Of a DNA stretch of 64,000 nucleotides, positions 34,877-43,586 are shown in pieces. Position 1 is the first letter of the stretch. Every line of letters starts with the position of its first letter. The translations under genes were made by a program, and so were the position numbers. The DNA is from Hyphomicrobiales bacterium (GTDB lineage: Bacteria; Pseudomonadota; Alphaproteobacteria; Rhizobiales; Beijerinckiaceae), in contig JAIXSM010000039.1 of assembly GCA_027484655.1 (NCBI GenBank), forward strand, positions 1 through 64,000, in the 5' to 3' direction. Below the pieces are notes generated by a model, which was not told where the DNA came from, did not search any database, and saw only the letters and a list, made by a program, of their open reading frames with translations.

Positions 34877-35923
34877 ATGCAGATTGGATTGTTCGACCAC
34901 CTTGAGCGCACGGGCGACCGCTCGCTCGCGACCCAGTTCGACGAGCGGCTCGAGTTTGCGGTCGCGGCGGACGAGGCGGGTTTTTACGCGCTGCATGTGG
35001 CGGAGCACCATTGCTCGCCTCTGAACATGATTCCCGTGCCCGGCCTGTGGCTTGCGGCCATCGCGCGGGCCACGAAGAGGCTACGGTTCGGGCCTCTTGT
35101 GTACCTGCTGCCGCTCTATTCGCCGCTGCGGCTGGCGGAAGAAATCTGCATGCTCGATCACCTGAGCAAGGGACGTTTCGAGCCGGGCGTTGGGCGCGGC
35201 GTGTCGCCGTACGAACTCGCCTATCACAAGATCCGCCACGAGGAATCGCGCGACATCTTCAAGGATGCGTACGAGTGCCTGAAGGCGGCGCTCGGGTCAG
35301 AAGTGTTCAGCTACGAGAGCGGGCGTTACCAATACAAGGACGTGCCGATGCCGCTGCGCCCGTTGCAGCAGCCGTGGCCCGCTTTCTGGTACGCCTCCTC
35401 GAACGAGGAGGGCTCCACGTGGGCCGGCGAGCACGGCCTGCATTTCACCACCAACGGCGCCCCGGAGCGCGCGAAGGCCAATATCGACACATATTTGAAG
35501 GCGCTCGCGCAACGCGGCGGCCCCGCGCAGCCGAAGGCGGAGTTTGCAGGCGGCGCGGCCATCGGCATGATGCGCCATATCGTGGTGGCGGACACGGTTG
35601 CGGAGGCCGAGCGCATCGCAAAGCCTGCGCTGGAGCATCATGCAGGCTCGCTGAACTGGATTCGCAAGCGCCACGGCGTGAGCGAGTTCGCCAACCGCGC
35701 CAATGTCCATCGTGGCGAAAGCTTTGAGGAATGGCGCGACATGGGCATGGTGATCGCGGGCACGCCGGACACCGTGGTGCGCGAGATCGAGCGGCAGGTG
35801 GGCGTGACGGGGATCAACTACCTCATCACGTACTTGTTCTTCGGCTCCATGAGCGCGGCCGACGCGCACCGCTCGCTGAACCTGTTCCGCAGCGAGGTCA
35901 TGCCGCGCATCACGGGGCTTTGA
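34877..35923 (+). CDS. LLM-class flavin-dependent oxidoreductase
   Basis: 348 aa of the bacterial luciferase-like superfamily (F420 or FMN dependent TIM barrel). MQIGLFDHLERTGD is a typical start; VAEHHCSPLNMIPVPGLWLAAIARATKRLRFGPLVYLLP and RFEPGVGRGVSPYE follow the family. The ATG is at 34877, with GAGGG just upstream; the long frame to 34280 is antisense to radA. The gene is the only plus-strand insertion in the otherwise minus-strand rpsF-purF block. Substrate and flavin cannot be decided by eye. Confidence 0.85.
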   Translation: MQIGLFDHLERTGDRSLATQFDERLEFAVAADEAGFYALHVAEHHCSPLNMIPVPGLWLAAIARATKRLRFGPLVYLLPLYSPLRLAEEICMLDHLSKGRFEPGVGRGVSPYELAYHKIRHEESRDIFKDAYECLKAALGSEVFSYESGRYQYKDVPMPLRPLQQPWPAFWYASSNEEGSTWAGEHGLHFTTNGAPERAKANIDTYLKALAQRGGPAQPKAEFAGGAAIGMMRHIVVADTVAEAERIAKPALEHHAGSLNWIRKRHGVSEFANRANVHRGESFEEWRDMGMVIAGTPDTVVREIERQVGVTGINYLITYLFFGSMSAADAHRSLNLFRSEVMPRITGL

Positions 35924-35933
35924 GGCAGGGGGC

Positions 35934-37052
35934 TTACCCCACATAAACCCGATGATACCGCGCGCCGAGGCTGGTGAGGATTTCATAGCCGATGGTCCCG
36001 GCGCGCGCCGCGAGATCATCAACGGTGATCGTCTCGCCCAGAATCTCGACCATTGCGCCGGGATGCACGAAACCTTGGGGCGCATCGGTGGCGTCAATCA
36101 CGGTGAGGTCCATTGAGACGCGCCCGACAATGGGACACCGCACGCCGCCAACAATCGCCTCGCCACCCGCGTGGCTATGGGAGCCCGAGGCGCTGCGTAG
36201 CAGCCCATCCGCGTATCCCACGCCAATAACGGCAAGCACGCTGTCGCGCTGTGCGGTCCAGGTGGCGTTGTAGCCGACCGTGGCCCCCGCAGGCGCATGG
36301 CGCACGCGCAGCATCGGCGCTTCCAGCCGCACCACGGCGCGCATGGGATTGGGCAGGCCCGGCAGCGGGTTACCGCCATAGAGCGCATAACCGGGCCGGG
36401 TGAGATCGTAATGGGGACGCTGCGCCAGAAGCACGCCTGACGAGTTGGCCATGCTCGCGCGCGCGTGGGGAAAGAGCGGCCGCACGGCGTCGAAGGCTGC
36501 GATCTGCGCGTCATTGAGCGCGTTCCCGCCTTCCTCGGACGCTACGAAGTGGCTCATGACAAGGTCGATCACGCCCGCCTGCGGATCCGCGGCCACCGCC
36601 TGGGCCTCTTGCGCGCTCATCCCAAGCCGGTTCATACCCGTGTCGATGTGCGCGGCGCACGGCTTGCCCGGCGCCTGCGCAAGCCATGTGCGCCATTCCT
36701 CCAGCGACCCGATCACGGCGTGCGCGTCGCAGGCGGCGAGCGCCAGCGCGGCGTCGGGGCTGGCGAGCCCGTTCAGCGCGTAGATGCGGCCGGGGGAGGG
36801 GCCGAGCGCGGCGCGCGCGCGGGCAGCCTCGCCCGGGTTTGCGACGAAGAACGTCGCGCAGCCGGCGGCCGAGAGCGCGCGCACAGCGGGTTCGAGGCCT
36901 GTGCCGTACGCGTTCGCCTTCACCACCGCACCGCACTCCGCGGGCGCGCACGCGGCGGCCATCGCGCGCCAGTTCGCGACGAGCGCCGCAAGGTCTATCG
37001 TGAGCACAGCCTGGGCCGTGGCGAATTTCCCTGATGCGGCGCTCGCGCTCAT
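35934..37052 (-). CDS. alr: Alanine racemase
   Basis: 372 aa PLP enzyme making D-alanine for peptidoglycan. The Schiff-base lysine is Lys45 in AVVKANAYGTG; the catalytic tyrosine is in ATVGYNATWTA; C-terminal domain blocks include PIVGRVSMDLTVIDAT. The ATG overlaps the end of dnaB (ATGA at 37049-37052), so it is coupled to the helicase gene. The dnaB-alr-radA order is conserved in the class, here with a flavin oxidoreductase gene interposed. Confidence 0.95.
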   Translation of the reverse strand: MSASAASGKFATAQAVLTIDLAALVANWRAMAAACAPAECGAVVKANAYGTGLEPAVRALSAAGCATFFVANPGEAARARAALGPSPGRIYALNGLASPDAALALAACDAHAVIGSLEEWRTWLAQAPGKPCAAHIDTGMNRLGMSAQEAQAVAADPQAGVIDLVMSHFVASEEGGNALNDAQIAAFDAVRPLFPHARASMANSSGVLLAQRPHYDLTRPGYALYGGNPLPGLPNPMRAVVRLEAPMLRVRHAPAGATVGYNATWTAQRDSVLAVIGVGYADGLLRSASGSHSHAGGEAIVGGVRCPIVGRVSMDLTVIDATDAPQGFVHPGAMVEILGETITVDDLAARAGTIGYEILTSLGARYHRVYVG

Positions 37053-38551
37053 ATTGGCTCCGGAAGCGAGTCCTCGCGTGCGAGGTTGGAGAAGCGCGTT
37101 ACCTCCGCATCGAACTGCAGTTCGACGGTGCCTGTGGGGCCGTGACGCTGCTTGCCGATGATGACCTCGGCCTTGCCGTGGGCGCGCTCCATTTCCGCAA
37201 GCCAGTTGGTGAACTCTTCCGTGCCTTCGCGCGGCTGCTTGTTCTTGATGTAGTACTCTTCGCGGAACACGAACATCACCACGTCTGCGTCCTGCTCAAT
37301 GGAGCCGGATTCGCGCAGGTCGGAGAGCTGCGGGCGCTTGTCGTCGCGCGATTCCACCTGACGCGAGAGCTGGGAGAGCGCAATCACAGGCACGTTCAGC
37401 TCCTTGGCCAACGCCTTGAGCCCTGTGGTGATTTCGGTCAGCTCCTGCACGCGGTTCTCGCCGCGGGATTTCGAGCCGGTGAGAAGCTGGAGATAGTCCA
37501 CCACCAGCACGTCCAGCCCCTTCTGGCGCTTCAGCCGGCGCGCGCGCGCAACGAGCTGGGCGATCGAGATGCCGCCGGTCTGGTCGATGTAGAACGGAAT
37601 GCTTTGCATGTCGCGCGCGGCTTCCGATATGCGATGAAACTCTTGATCCTGAATGTCGCCGCGACGGATCTTGTAGGAGGGCACGCCCGACTGCTCGGCG
37701 ATAACACGCGTGGCGAGCTGTTCGGCCGACATTTCCAGCGAGAAGAATGCGACGATGCCGCCGTTCTTGGCGATCTTGGCGCCGTCTGGCCGAACCTCGT
37801 ATTCGTAGGCCTTCGCGATGTTGAACGCGATGTTGGTGGCCAGCGCCGTCTTGCCCATGCCGGGACGCCCCGCCACGATGATAAGGTCGGACGACTGGAG
37901 GCCGCCCATCTTCTGGTCCAGATCGGTCAAACCCGTTGAAACGCCTGAAAGCTTGCCGTCGCGCTCATAGGCCTTGGCGGCGGTGTCAATGGCGGTGCGC
38001 AGCGCGTCGCTGAAGCTCTGGAAGCCGCCGTCGTAGCGACCCTGTTCGGCGATTTCATACAGCCGGCGCTCTGCCTCCTCGATCTGCGTGCGCGGCGACA
38101 GGTCAACCGGCGAATCGTAGGCGGTATTCACCACATCCTCGCCGATGGCGATCAGGTTGCGGCGAATGGCCAGATCATAGATCGTGCGGCCGTAATCCTC
38201 TGCGTTGATGATGGTGGTCGCCTCGGCGGCGAGGCGCGCGAGGTACTGCGGAATCGTCATGCCGCCCAGGTCATGATCGCCAAGGAACGTCTTGAGCGTG
38301 ACGGGCGACGCCACCTTTCCGGCGCGGATCAGCTGTTGTGTGATCTCGAAAACGCGACGGTGCGTCTCCTCGTGGAAGTGCTCCGCCTTGAGGAAGTCCG
38401 ACACGCGGTCAAAAGCGTCATTATTGACGAGAATTGCGCCCAGCAGCGCTTGCTCCGCCTCGATGTTGTGGGGCGCGAGGCGGTAAGTTTGCTGTTCGTG
38501 TGTGTTGGCGAGCAGGGCGAAACGCCCCGCGATCGGTTCGACTGCGGACAT
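37049..38551 (-). CDS. dnaB: Replicative DNA helicase DnaB
   Basis: 500 aa hexameric helicase of the replication fork. The N-terminal DnaB domain (PHNIEAEQALLGAILVNNDAFDRV) is followed by a linker and the RecA-like motor with Walker A GRPGMGKTALATN, the Walker B-containing DVLVVDYLQLL and the motif SQLSRQVE. The stop overlaps alr. It is full length, with no intein insertion visible. Confidence 0.95.
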   Translation of the reverse strand: MSAVEPIAGRFALLANTHEQQTYRLAPHNIEAEQALLGAILVNNDAFDRVSDFLKAEHFHEETHRRVFEITQQLIRAGKVASPVTLKTFLGDHDLGGMTIPQYLARLAAEATTIINAEDYGRTIYDLAIRRNLIAIGEDVVNTAYDSPVDLSPRTQIEEAERRLYEIAEQGRYDGGFQSFSDALRTAIDTAAKAYERDGKLSGVSTGLTDLDQKMGGLQSSDLIIVAGRPGMGKTALATNIAFNIAKAYEYEVRPDGAKIAKNGGIVAFFSLEMSAEQLATRVIAEQSGVPSYKIRRGDIQDQEFHRISEAARDMQSIPFYIDQTGGISIAQLVARARRLKRQKGLDVLVVDYLQLLTGSKSRGENRVQELTEITTGLKALAKELNVPVIALSQLSRQVESRDDKRPQLSDLRESGSIEQDADVVMFVFREEYYIKNKQPREGTEEFTNWLAEMERAHGKAEVIIGKQRHGPTGTVELQFDAEVTRFSNLAREDSLPEPI

Positions 38552-38846
38552 CTTTTACCAGAGTTATTGTGGCTGCCGGAACGCGACTCGCGGCGCCATA
38601 CGACGGGCATGGCCCAACTCGGCGCGCCGGATCGTTCTTACACGAAGGCGCCTGCGGCGCGAGGGGCGACCTTAACGAATCCTTGCATCCCACATGGATT
38701 CACAGGGTCCGAAACAATGCTCTTGACTGCGGTATGACGGCTTCACCTGAGCAGCAAGACCCCCGCCGGGGGAAGCAAGCCCCCAAACGAATGAAGCCCG
38801 CGCGGTGCGCGGGCTTCCAGTCTCATAGCGCGTAAGCGGCCAGCCC
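38552..38846. other. Spacer between rplI and dnaB
   Basis: Almost 300 bases without a convincing gene. It holds the rplI-side terminator at 38793-38817 and must hold the dnaB promoter on the minus strand. Short open frames here lack conserved features. Confidence 0.4.
38785..38817 (-). terminator. Terminator downstream of rplI
   Basis: GAAGCCCGCGC (38793-38803) and GCGCGGGCTTC (38807-38817) form a perfect 11-bp stem with loop GGT. On the minus strand it is followed by ATTCGTTT, a modest T-rich tract, about 30 bases after the rplI stop. Confidence 0.75.
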
Positions 38847-39410
38847 TTAGCGGTCGTCGCCGCCGGCCTCCGCAAGAGCCGCGCCGACCTCAAGGCCGAG
38901 GTCGTCCATGTTCGTCTCCTCGCGGGCGTTCAGCTCCTCGCCCCGGGCCTGACGATCCGCCTCTTCCGGCGAGCGCGCGACGTTGATCGTCACAGTCGCC
39001 TCAACCTCGGGGTGGAGCTGCACCGGCACCTTGTGAAGGCCGATCGTCTTGATCGGGAGCATGATAGGAACCTGGTTGCGGTTCACGCTGACGCCGCCGG
39101 CGGTCACCGCGTCGGCAATGTCGCGGGAAGACACGGAGCCGTAGAGCTGACCCGTTTCGCCCGCCTGGCGGATGATGACGTAGGTCTGGCCGTCGAGCTT
39201 GCCGAACACGCTTTCGGCTTCCGTCTTCAGTTCGAGGTTGCGGGCCTCGAGATGGGCGCGCTGGGTCTCGAAGCGCTTCTTGTTGCCCTCATTGGCGCGA
39301 AGGGCCTTGCCACGCGGCAAGAGGAAGTTACGCGCGTAACCATCCTTCACACGCACGATCTCGCCCATCTGGCCGAGTTTGGGAACGCGCTGCAGCAAAA
39401 TGACTTCCAT
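38847..39410 (-). CDS. rplI: 50S ribosomal protein L9
   Basis: 187 aa. The N-terminal L9 domain [36 protein letters not shown] is perfect for the family, followed by the long connecting helix and C-terminal domain. The tail beyond residue 155 is acidic ([22 protein letters not shown]...), longer than the about 150 aa E. coli protein, which is a usual alphaproteobacterial extension. It lies 19 bases after the DUF2232 gene. Confidence 0.95.
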   Translation of the reverse strand: MEVILLQRVPKLGQMGEIVRVKDGYARNFLLPRGKALRANEGNKKRFETQRAHLEARNLELKTEAESVFGKLDGQTYVIIRQAGETGQLYGSVSSRDIADAVTAGGVSVNRNQVPIMLPIKTIGLHKVPVQLHPEVEATVTINVARSPEEADRQARGEELNAREETNMDDLGLEVGAALAEAGGDDR

Positions 39411-39429
39411 CGTACTCTCCTGTCTATTG

Positions 39430-40440
39430 TCACTGATCGTTGGCGGCGGGCGGCGCGGGGGGGCGTCGACCGGGTTTTGTCAAAATCGCCGCCAGTCCCA
39501 GCCCTGCAAAAAGCGGCAGGGGCAGCGGAAAAAGAAAGAACAGCAGCCCGTAGATCGCGGCGAGAATCGCGCCACGAGCGCTTGATTGGCGGGTGGATGC
39601 GTGGAGGCTCGCAAGCCCCTTGAACACCAGGATCACTACGATTGCGGCGATGACCACGGCCGCGAGCGCGCGGGGGAGACCTCCCAACAGCGTGAAAACA
39701 AGCGCGATGAGCAGCGCCGGAAGCAGCTGGCGCGGCGGATCGAAGTTTTCGGGCAGATCGAGCCAGGGGCGGCGCATCTGGCCGGAGACCAGCGATATTC
39801 TGCCCGCCAGCCACAGGTTGAGCGCGAGGCCCGCCGCGGTCCACGCCGCCATGAGCGGGGCCGTCGCCATGATGAACGTGCGGGCGAGTTCGCCAGCGTT
39901 CAGCCCGCCGGGCAATTGGGCGCTACCGCCGAACAGCTGCTCGATGACCGGCTGGACCCGCGCCGCGGCGTCTGTCACGAATGCGTCGAACGAGCCCGCG
40001 CGCGCGGTCGCCGCGATCAGGCCCACAGCGGCGGCGGCGGCGGAGAGCCCGGCGATCCACGCGGCGAGGCGCCCAAGCGGATACCAGACCAGATTGTCTG
40101 CGCTCGCGGTCTCGCCGGCTTCCGCCGGCCGCGCCAGCCACGCGAGCCGCGTGAGCCACCAGGCGGGCAGGGCGGCTGTGGTGGCGAAGAACACGCTGAA
40201 GATGAAAGCGGGGCCGGAGCTGACGTCAGCGAAAGTGACGAGGCCGAAAAACAGCCCGAGCGTTCCGGCGATGGCGCCGATCAGGGCGGCGGCCGGGGAG
40301 AACGCGAGCCCGGCGATCATCAGGGGGAGCGCCGCGAACATGGCGATCGTCATCGCGAACGCCGTGCCCTTCACCGGAATGAAGAACAAAAGGGCGGCGG
40401 CGAAGCCTGATCCGAGGCTGATGAGAAGCTGCTGGGCCAT
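39430..40440 (-). CDS. DUF2232 polytopic membrane protein
   Basis: 336 aa with eight or so hydrophobic helices ([34 protein letters not shown] and onward) and no catalytic motif. Proteins of this family lie between rpsR and rplI in many alphaproteobacteria and are related to the YybS-type membrane proteins found next to rplI in Firmicutes. Function is unknown; the conserved position among ribosomal and replication genes is the best clue. Confidence 0.8.
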   Translation of the reverse strand: MAQQLLISLGSGFAAALLFFIPVKGTAFAMTIAMFAALPLMIAGLAFSPAAALIGAIAGTLGLFFGLVTFADVSSGPAFIFSVFFATTAALPAWWLTRLAWLARPAEAGETASADNLVWYPLGRLAAWIAGLSAAAAAVGLIAATARAGSFDAFVTDAAARVQPVIEQLFGGSAQLPGGLNAGELARTFIMATAPLMAAWTAAGLALNLWLAGRISLVSGQMRRPWLDLPENFDPPRQLLPALLIALVFTLLGGLPRALAAVVIAAIVVILVFKGLASLHASTRQSSARGAILAAIYGLLFFLFPLPLPLFAGLGLAAILTKPGRRPPAPPAANDQ

Positions 40441-40559
40441 GGTGTCCGGGTGTCCCGCGGGTGACGGCTCCGTTTCGTGAACGAAGCCTGCGGTTAGGGC
40501 CGAGTGATCCGCCCAGCCACGCCGGCCGGCATGCGCCGGTCGGCTTGAGGTGTCGTAAA

Positions 40560-40582
40560 CGCTCTCCGCAATGCGGAGAGCG
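40560..40582 (-). terminator. Hairpin just downstream of rpsR
   Basis: CGCTCTCCGC and GCGGAGAGCG form a 10-bp stem with a three-base loop, six bases after the rpsR stop; on the minus strand it is followed by GTTTAC. It could attenuate transcription between the ribosomal genes and the DUF2232-rplI part. Confidence 0.5.
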
Positions 40583-40588
40583 ACGCAA

Positions 40589-40825
40589 TCAGCGGATCAC
40601 GTAGGGCAGCAGGCCCATGAAGCGGGCGCGCTTGATCGCCTGGGCGAGTTCGCGCTGCTTCTTGGCCGACACGGCCGTGATGCGGGACGGAACGATCTTG
40701 CCGCGCTCGGAGATGTAGCGCGACAGCAGACGCGTGTCCTTGTAATCGATCTTGGGCGCGCTGGCGCCGGAGAACGGGCAGGTCTTCCGGCGACGGAAGA
40801 ACGGACGACGGGGCGCGGCGGCCAT
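40589..40825 (-). CDS. rpsR: 30S ribosomal protein S18
   Basis: 78 aa, normal length. [66 protein letters not shown] is the S18 signature run in shortened form (positions 6 to 76). The start codon shares one base with the rpsF stop (TGATG), giving tight coupling of S6 and S18, which bind each other in the 30S platform. Confidence 0.97.
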   Translation of the reverse strand: MAAAPRRPFFRRRKTCPFSGASAPKIDYKDTRLLSRYISERGKIVPSRITAVSAKKQRELAQAIKRARFMGLLPYVIR

Positions 40826-41238
40826 CAGATTGCTCCCTCAGCGGATTCGGTGCGACGCGGACGATCGGGGCGCGGCCCGCGGCGCTCGCCGCGCTCGCCG
40901 TCACGATCCGAATCCTCGCGCTTGCGCATCATGGCGGACGGACCTTCCTCCAGCTCCTCGACGCGGATGGTCATGAAGCGGAGAATGTCTTCGTTGATGC
41001 CCATCTGACGTTCCATCTCGGCGACAGCAGCCGCCGGCGCGTCGATGTTGATGAGCGTGAAGTGCGCCTTGCGGTTCTTCTTGATGCGGTACGCGAGCGT
41101 CTTGACGCCCCAGTACTCCACCTTGCCGATCTTGCCGCCGCCGGCTTCGATCACCGACTTGAACTGCTCCGTCATGGCTTCCACCTGCTGGGCGGTGACA
41201 TCCTGACGGGCGAGATAGATGTGCTCGTAAAGAGCCAT
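40825..41238 (-). CDS. rpsF: 30S ribosomal protein S6
   Basis: 137 aa. [13 protein letters not shown] and [21 protein letters not shown] are typical of S6; the C-terminal tail from about residue 110 is Arg/Asp/Glu-rich and disordered ([21 protein letters not shown]), as in many alphaproteobacteria. The Shine-Dalgarno sequence (AGAAAGG) lies inside a leader hairpin, see 41245-41301, suggesting autoregulation. Confidence 0.96.
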   Translation of the reverse strand: MALYEHIYLARQDVTAQQVEAMTEQFKSVIEAGGGKIGKVEYWGVKTLAYRIKKNRKAHFTLINIDAPAAAVAEMERQMGINEDILRFMTIRVEELEEGPSAMMRKREDSDRDGERGERRGPRPDRPRRTESAEGAI

Positions 41239-41244
41239 TGATCT

Positions 41245-41301
41245 GCCTTTCTCTGTTGCTCGAAACTTTCGGCGCGGAGCCCTTCGAGCCCGGAGAAAGG
41301 C
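41245..41301 (-). promoter_or_regulatory. Probable S6:S18 autoregulatory leader of rpsF-rpsR
   Basis: Read as mRNA (minus strand), GCCTTTCTC pairs with GAGAAAGGC (9 bp) and, inside, GCTCGAA pairs with TTCGAGC (7 bp). The internal loop has CGG on one side and AACA on the other, and the apical loop is 18 bases. The 3' arm contains the rpsF Shine-Dalgarno sequence, seven bases before the ATG, so the fold would block translation. A structured S6:S18-binding leader with a bulged CCG element is known in other bacteria; equivalence here is inference. Confidence 0.65.
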
Positions 41302-41580
41302 CCGACGGAAACTGCATTCGAAGGCGGAGACACGGGAAGACGAAGGCGAACCCCCTGCAATTGCCTGCTGAAACAGACAATAGCCTTCCGTTCAGCCCCC
41401 GGCCGGAAGCTGCGAAGCGCGCTTTATACGCGGATCGGGCGGGGATGCAAGAGACACCGCCAAACGGATTGCTGGGGGCGTTGTTGCCTCGTGGGGTTGG
41501 CCGGCGGTGGGTTTTGACCAGTGTTAAAACTTGGCCTAAGGTGTGGATGGCGCCGTCGCTTCCGTCGTAGTGAGGCTCAG
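41302..41580. other. Divergent spacer upstream of rpsF
   Basis: Beyond the rpsF leader hairpin this stretch shows no gene. It should carry the rpsF promoter on the minus strand, and it marks the transition into lower-GC accessory DNA that starts near 41520. Confidence 0.4.
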
Positions 41581-41814
41581 ATGGTTTTCACTCAGGGGTT
41601 TATGTGCTGGTTGAACTCGCTGGCTTCGGGGAATGGACGCGTCAAGTTCCGTTCGTCGCGCGAGGCAGCGGATTATGTTCGGCGCATTCATAACGAGCAA
41701 GGCGGCCCCAACGCGAAAATCATAGCGTTACGCAAGCGATACAACGATGTCATACAGACCAAGAAGGCCAAGGATCAAAATCAGCCTCGAGGAAGTGGAC
41801 ATACTGCCGTTTGA
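41581..41814 (+). CDS. Small protein upstream of a GNAT gene (possible antitoxin)
   Basis: 77 aa from the ATG at 41581 (MVFTQGFMCWLNSLASGNGRVKF). Not recognised by family. It is basic in the centre (FRSSREAADYVRRIHNEQGG) and Gln/Lys-rich toward the end. Its last 68 bases overlap the likely start of the downstream GNAT reading frame (41747), an arrangement seen in toxin-antitoxin pairs, though the protein does not resemble the usual DUF1778/RHH antitoxin. Base composition is visibly lower in GC than the flanking ribosomal block. Confidence 0.45.
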   Translation: MVFTQGFMCWLNSLASGNGRVKFRSSREAADYVRRIHNEQGGPNAKIIALRKRYNDVIQTKKAKDQNQPRGSGHTAV

Positions 41815-42303
41815 TGATCGGACCGTCGTAAACCGGTTTAGTTCCGGCAGGCGGCCGATAGATCAGTTTCTGAAAAACAAAGCCAAAAAGCCGTTCGGCG
41901 CCGTGAATTTCAGATCTTTTGCGCGTATCTGCCCGCCTCCTTCAATGTCATTGGCTATTATGCCTTGCAACTGGGTTCCGACAGCGTTCGTGAACTGCCA
42001 GCAAATCAGAGCAACTATGTCGCGAACTACGTGGCTTTTCCGGCAGTTCACCTGAGTTATCTTGGCGTTCACGAGGATTATCAGGCAAACGGCCTCGGCA
42101 AGCATATGCTTATGGATGCATTCACAAACGTTTGTAAAATCGCTGATTATGCTGGTTTCTACGCCCTGACGCTGCAGTCTCTGGACGCGGAGTCGACCTC
42201 CTTTTATTCCGAACTCGGGTTTACCCCGTACTCGCAAGGACTTGAGAGCCCAAAGATGCTCTATCCAATCCAGACGCTTATCGCGCTCGTCCGCGAGAGC
42301 TAG
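41747..42303 (+). pseudogene. GNAT acetyltransferase, frameshifted
   Basis: A TacT/AtaT-like GNAT protein split over two frames. The N-terminal part (ILPFDDRTVVNRFSSGRRPIDQFLKNKAKK) is read from 41747; the rest continues in the -1 frame as AVRRREFQIFCAYLPASFNVIGYYAL and HLSYLGVHEDYQANGLGKHML (acetyl-CoA loop) and ends FYSELGFTPYSQG to 42303. The break is at the A5 run AAAAAG (41885-41890); one extra A would restore a full protein of about 185 aa. It could be a true inactivating deletion, a sequencing slip, or frameshift decoding. 29 of the 60 bases at 41941-42000 are G/C, low for this window. Confidence 0.7.
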
Positions 42304-42405
42304 AGCATTTTCCGTCCAAGTGGATGCCGGTTGGACGTAAGAAAATGCGTAAAAACAATAATCTAGAGCGGACGACCTGATCCAATCAGGTCGGTTTCCG
42401 CTCTA
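42301..42405. repeat. Dispersed rhizobial-type palindromic repeat
   Basis: Two adjoining imperfect palindromes. First, GCATTTTC-CGTCCAA (42305-42319) pairs with TTGGACG..GAAAATGC (42331-42348). Second, TAGAGCGG (42364-42371) pairs with CCGCTCTA (42398-42405), enclosing CGACCTGAT / ATCAGGTCG. Units that start AGAGCATTTTC, contain GTGGATGCCGGTT and AAGAAAATGCG, and end in CTCTAG are common interspersed elements in Hyphomicrobiales. The GNAT stop codon lies in its first bases. Confidence 0.75.
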
Positions 42406-42538
42406 GCGAACATCGGACCGGCTCGCGGCAGGCCAGAGGAGGGGCTCATTCTCAAGACCGAGCCGGCACGAACCTTGAACGACTTATCGTAAACCTCGCC
42501 GCCACAACGAAAGAACAGGGCGTGTACGCGGCGCAAGC

Positions 42539-43495
42539 TCAGCCTTTGCGCGCGCGTCTCTCGGTCAGGACAAGGTAGAGCGAGGCCGCCATGATGAGCG
42601 CCATGCCCGCAAGGCTGGCCCAGCCGGGAACCTCGCCAAAGAGCAGGAAACCAAGCGCGGCCGCATAGATCACCCGCAGGTAGTCCAGTGGAACGAGAGC
42701 GGTGGCGTCGCCCATGCTCAGGCCGTGGGTGATGAGCGCCTGGCCTCCCATTCCCATGACGCCGATCAGGATAAGCAGCACGAACTCATATCCGGTCGGC
42801 GTCAGCCAGGTGAACGCTGCGGGCAGGGCGGCGAAAAAGGCATTCCAGAACGCGTAGTAAAACATAATGATGCGGGTGGGCTCAGTCGTCTGGAGGTTTT
42901 TGATCGCCACCACCACCAGCGCCGCGAACAGCCCTCCGAACGCGCCGACGATGGCGTTGGGGTCGAACCCTTCGGTGAATGGCTTCGCGTAGAGCATCAC
43001 GCCTGCAAAGCCCACGGCTGCTACGGCGACGCGGCGGAAGCCGACCACTTCGGAGAGGAAGCACAACGCCAGCGGGATCATCCACAACGGGCGCGAGAAC
43101 TGGAGAGCCAGCGAATCCGCCAGCATCATGTGCGTGATCGTCCAGAAGAAACAGGCGTTGCCGCCCGCGCCGACGAGTCCGCGCAGGAAGTGGGCTCCCT
43201 GCCGCTTTGTTCGCAGCGGTTCGAAAAGGTCGCTGCGGAACACCCAAAGCGCGCAGACGAACCCCACCGCGGACCGAAAGAACAGGATTTCAAAGGGAGG
43301 CAGCCGGTTGCCGAGGTACTTGGCCAGCGCCGCCATCAGCACCAGCGCGATGGACCCCATGGAGACCAGAAAGGCGCCGCGGGCGCCCATTGGCAGGGCG
43401 CCCCACCAGGCGTCGATGGGCGCGCGCAGCCGCGCGAGGAAAGATGGCGGCGTTGGCGCCGGGGTTTCAGGGGTCACGATTCGTCCTTTCGCCAC
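42539..43495 (-). CDS. EamA/DMT family transporter
   Basis: 318 aa with ten hydrophobic segments arranged as two EamA repeats, of the drug/metabolite transporter superfamily. The N-terminal half has FEILFFRSAVGFVCALWVF and the second half YLRVIYAAALGFLLFGEVPGW, the usual DMT pattern of charged residue plus helix. Start is a GTG at 43495, in frame with a Pro-rich cytosolic leader; no ATG gives a better start. Such proteins export metabolites or riboflavin/amino acids; the substrate is unknown here. Confidence 0.82.
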   Translation of the reverse strand: MAKGRIVTPETPAPTPPSFLARLRAPIDAWWGALPMGARGAFLVSMGSIALVLMAALAKYLGNRLPPFEILFFRSAVGFVCALWVFRSDLFEPLRTKRQGAHFLRGLVGAGGNACFFWTITHMMLADSLALQFSRPLWMIPLALCFLSEVVGFRRVAVAAVGFAGVMLYAKPFTEGFDPNAIVGAFGGLFAALVVVAIKNLQTTEPTRIIMFYYAFWNAFFAALPAAFTWLTPTGYEFVLLILIGVMGMGGQALITHGLSMGDATALVPLDYLRVIYAAALGFLLFGEVPGWASLAGMALIMAASLYLVLTERRARKG

Positions 43496-43586
43496 GCCAT
43501 CATGCGCGGCTCAGGGCGTCTTCCGCAAGCTTGGCCGTTTTTGGAACTGCGCAAGCGCGCCGATAGCGTTCGCTCGTTATCCTGGC

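Noticed and set aside
41885-41890. Programmed -1 frameshifting in the GNAT gene
   Set aside because: The slip site is only C AAA AAG, not the efficient A AAA AAG heptamer, and no stimulatory structure was identified; mutation or assembly error is simpler.
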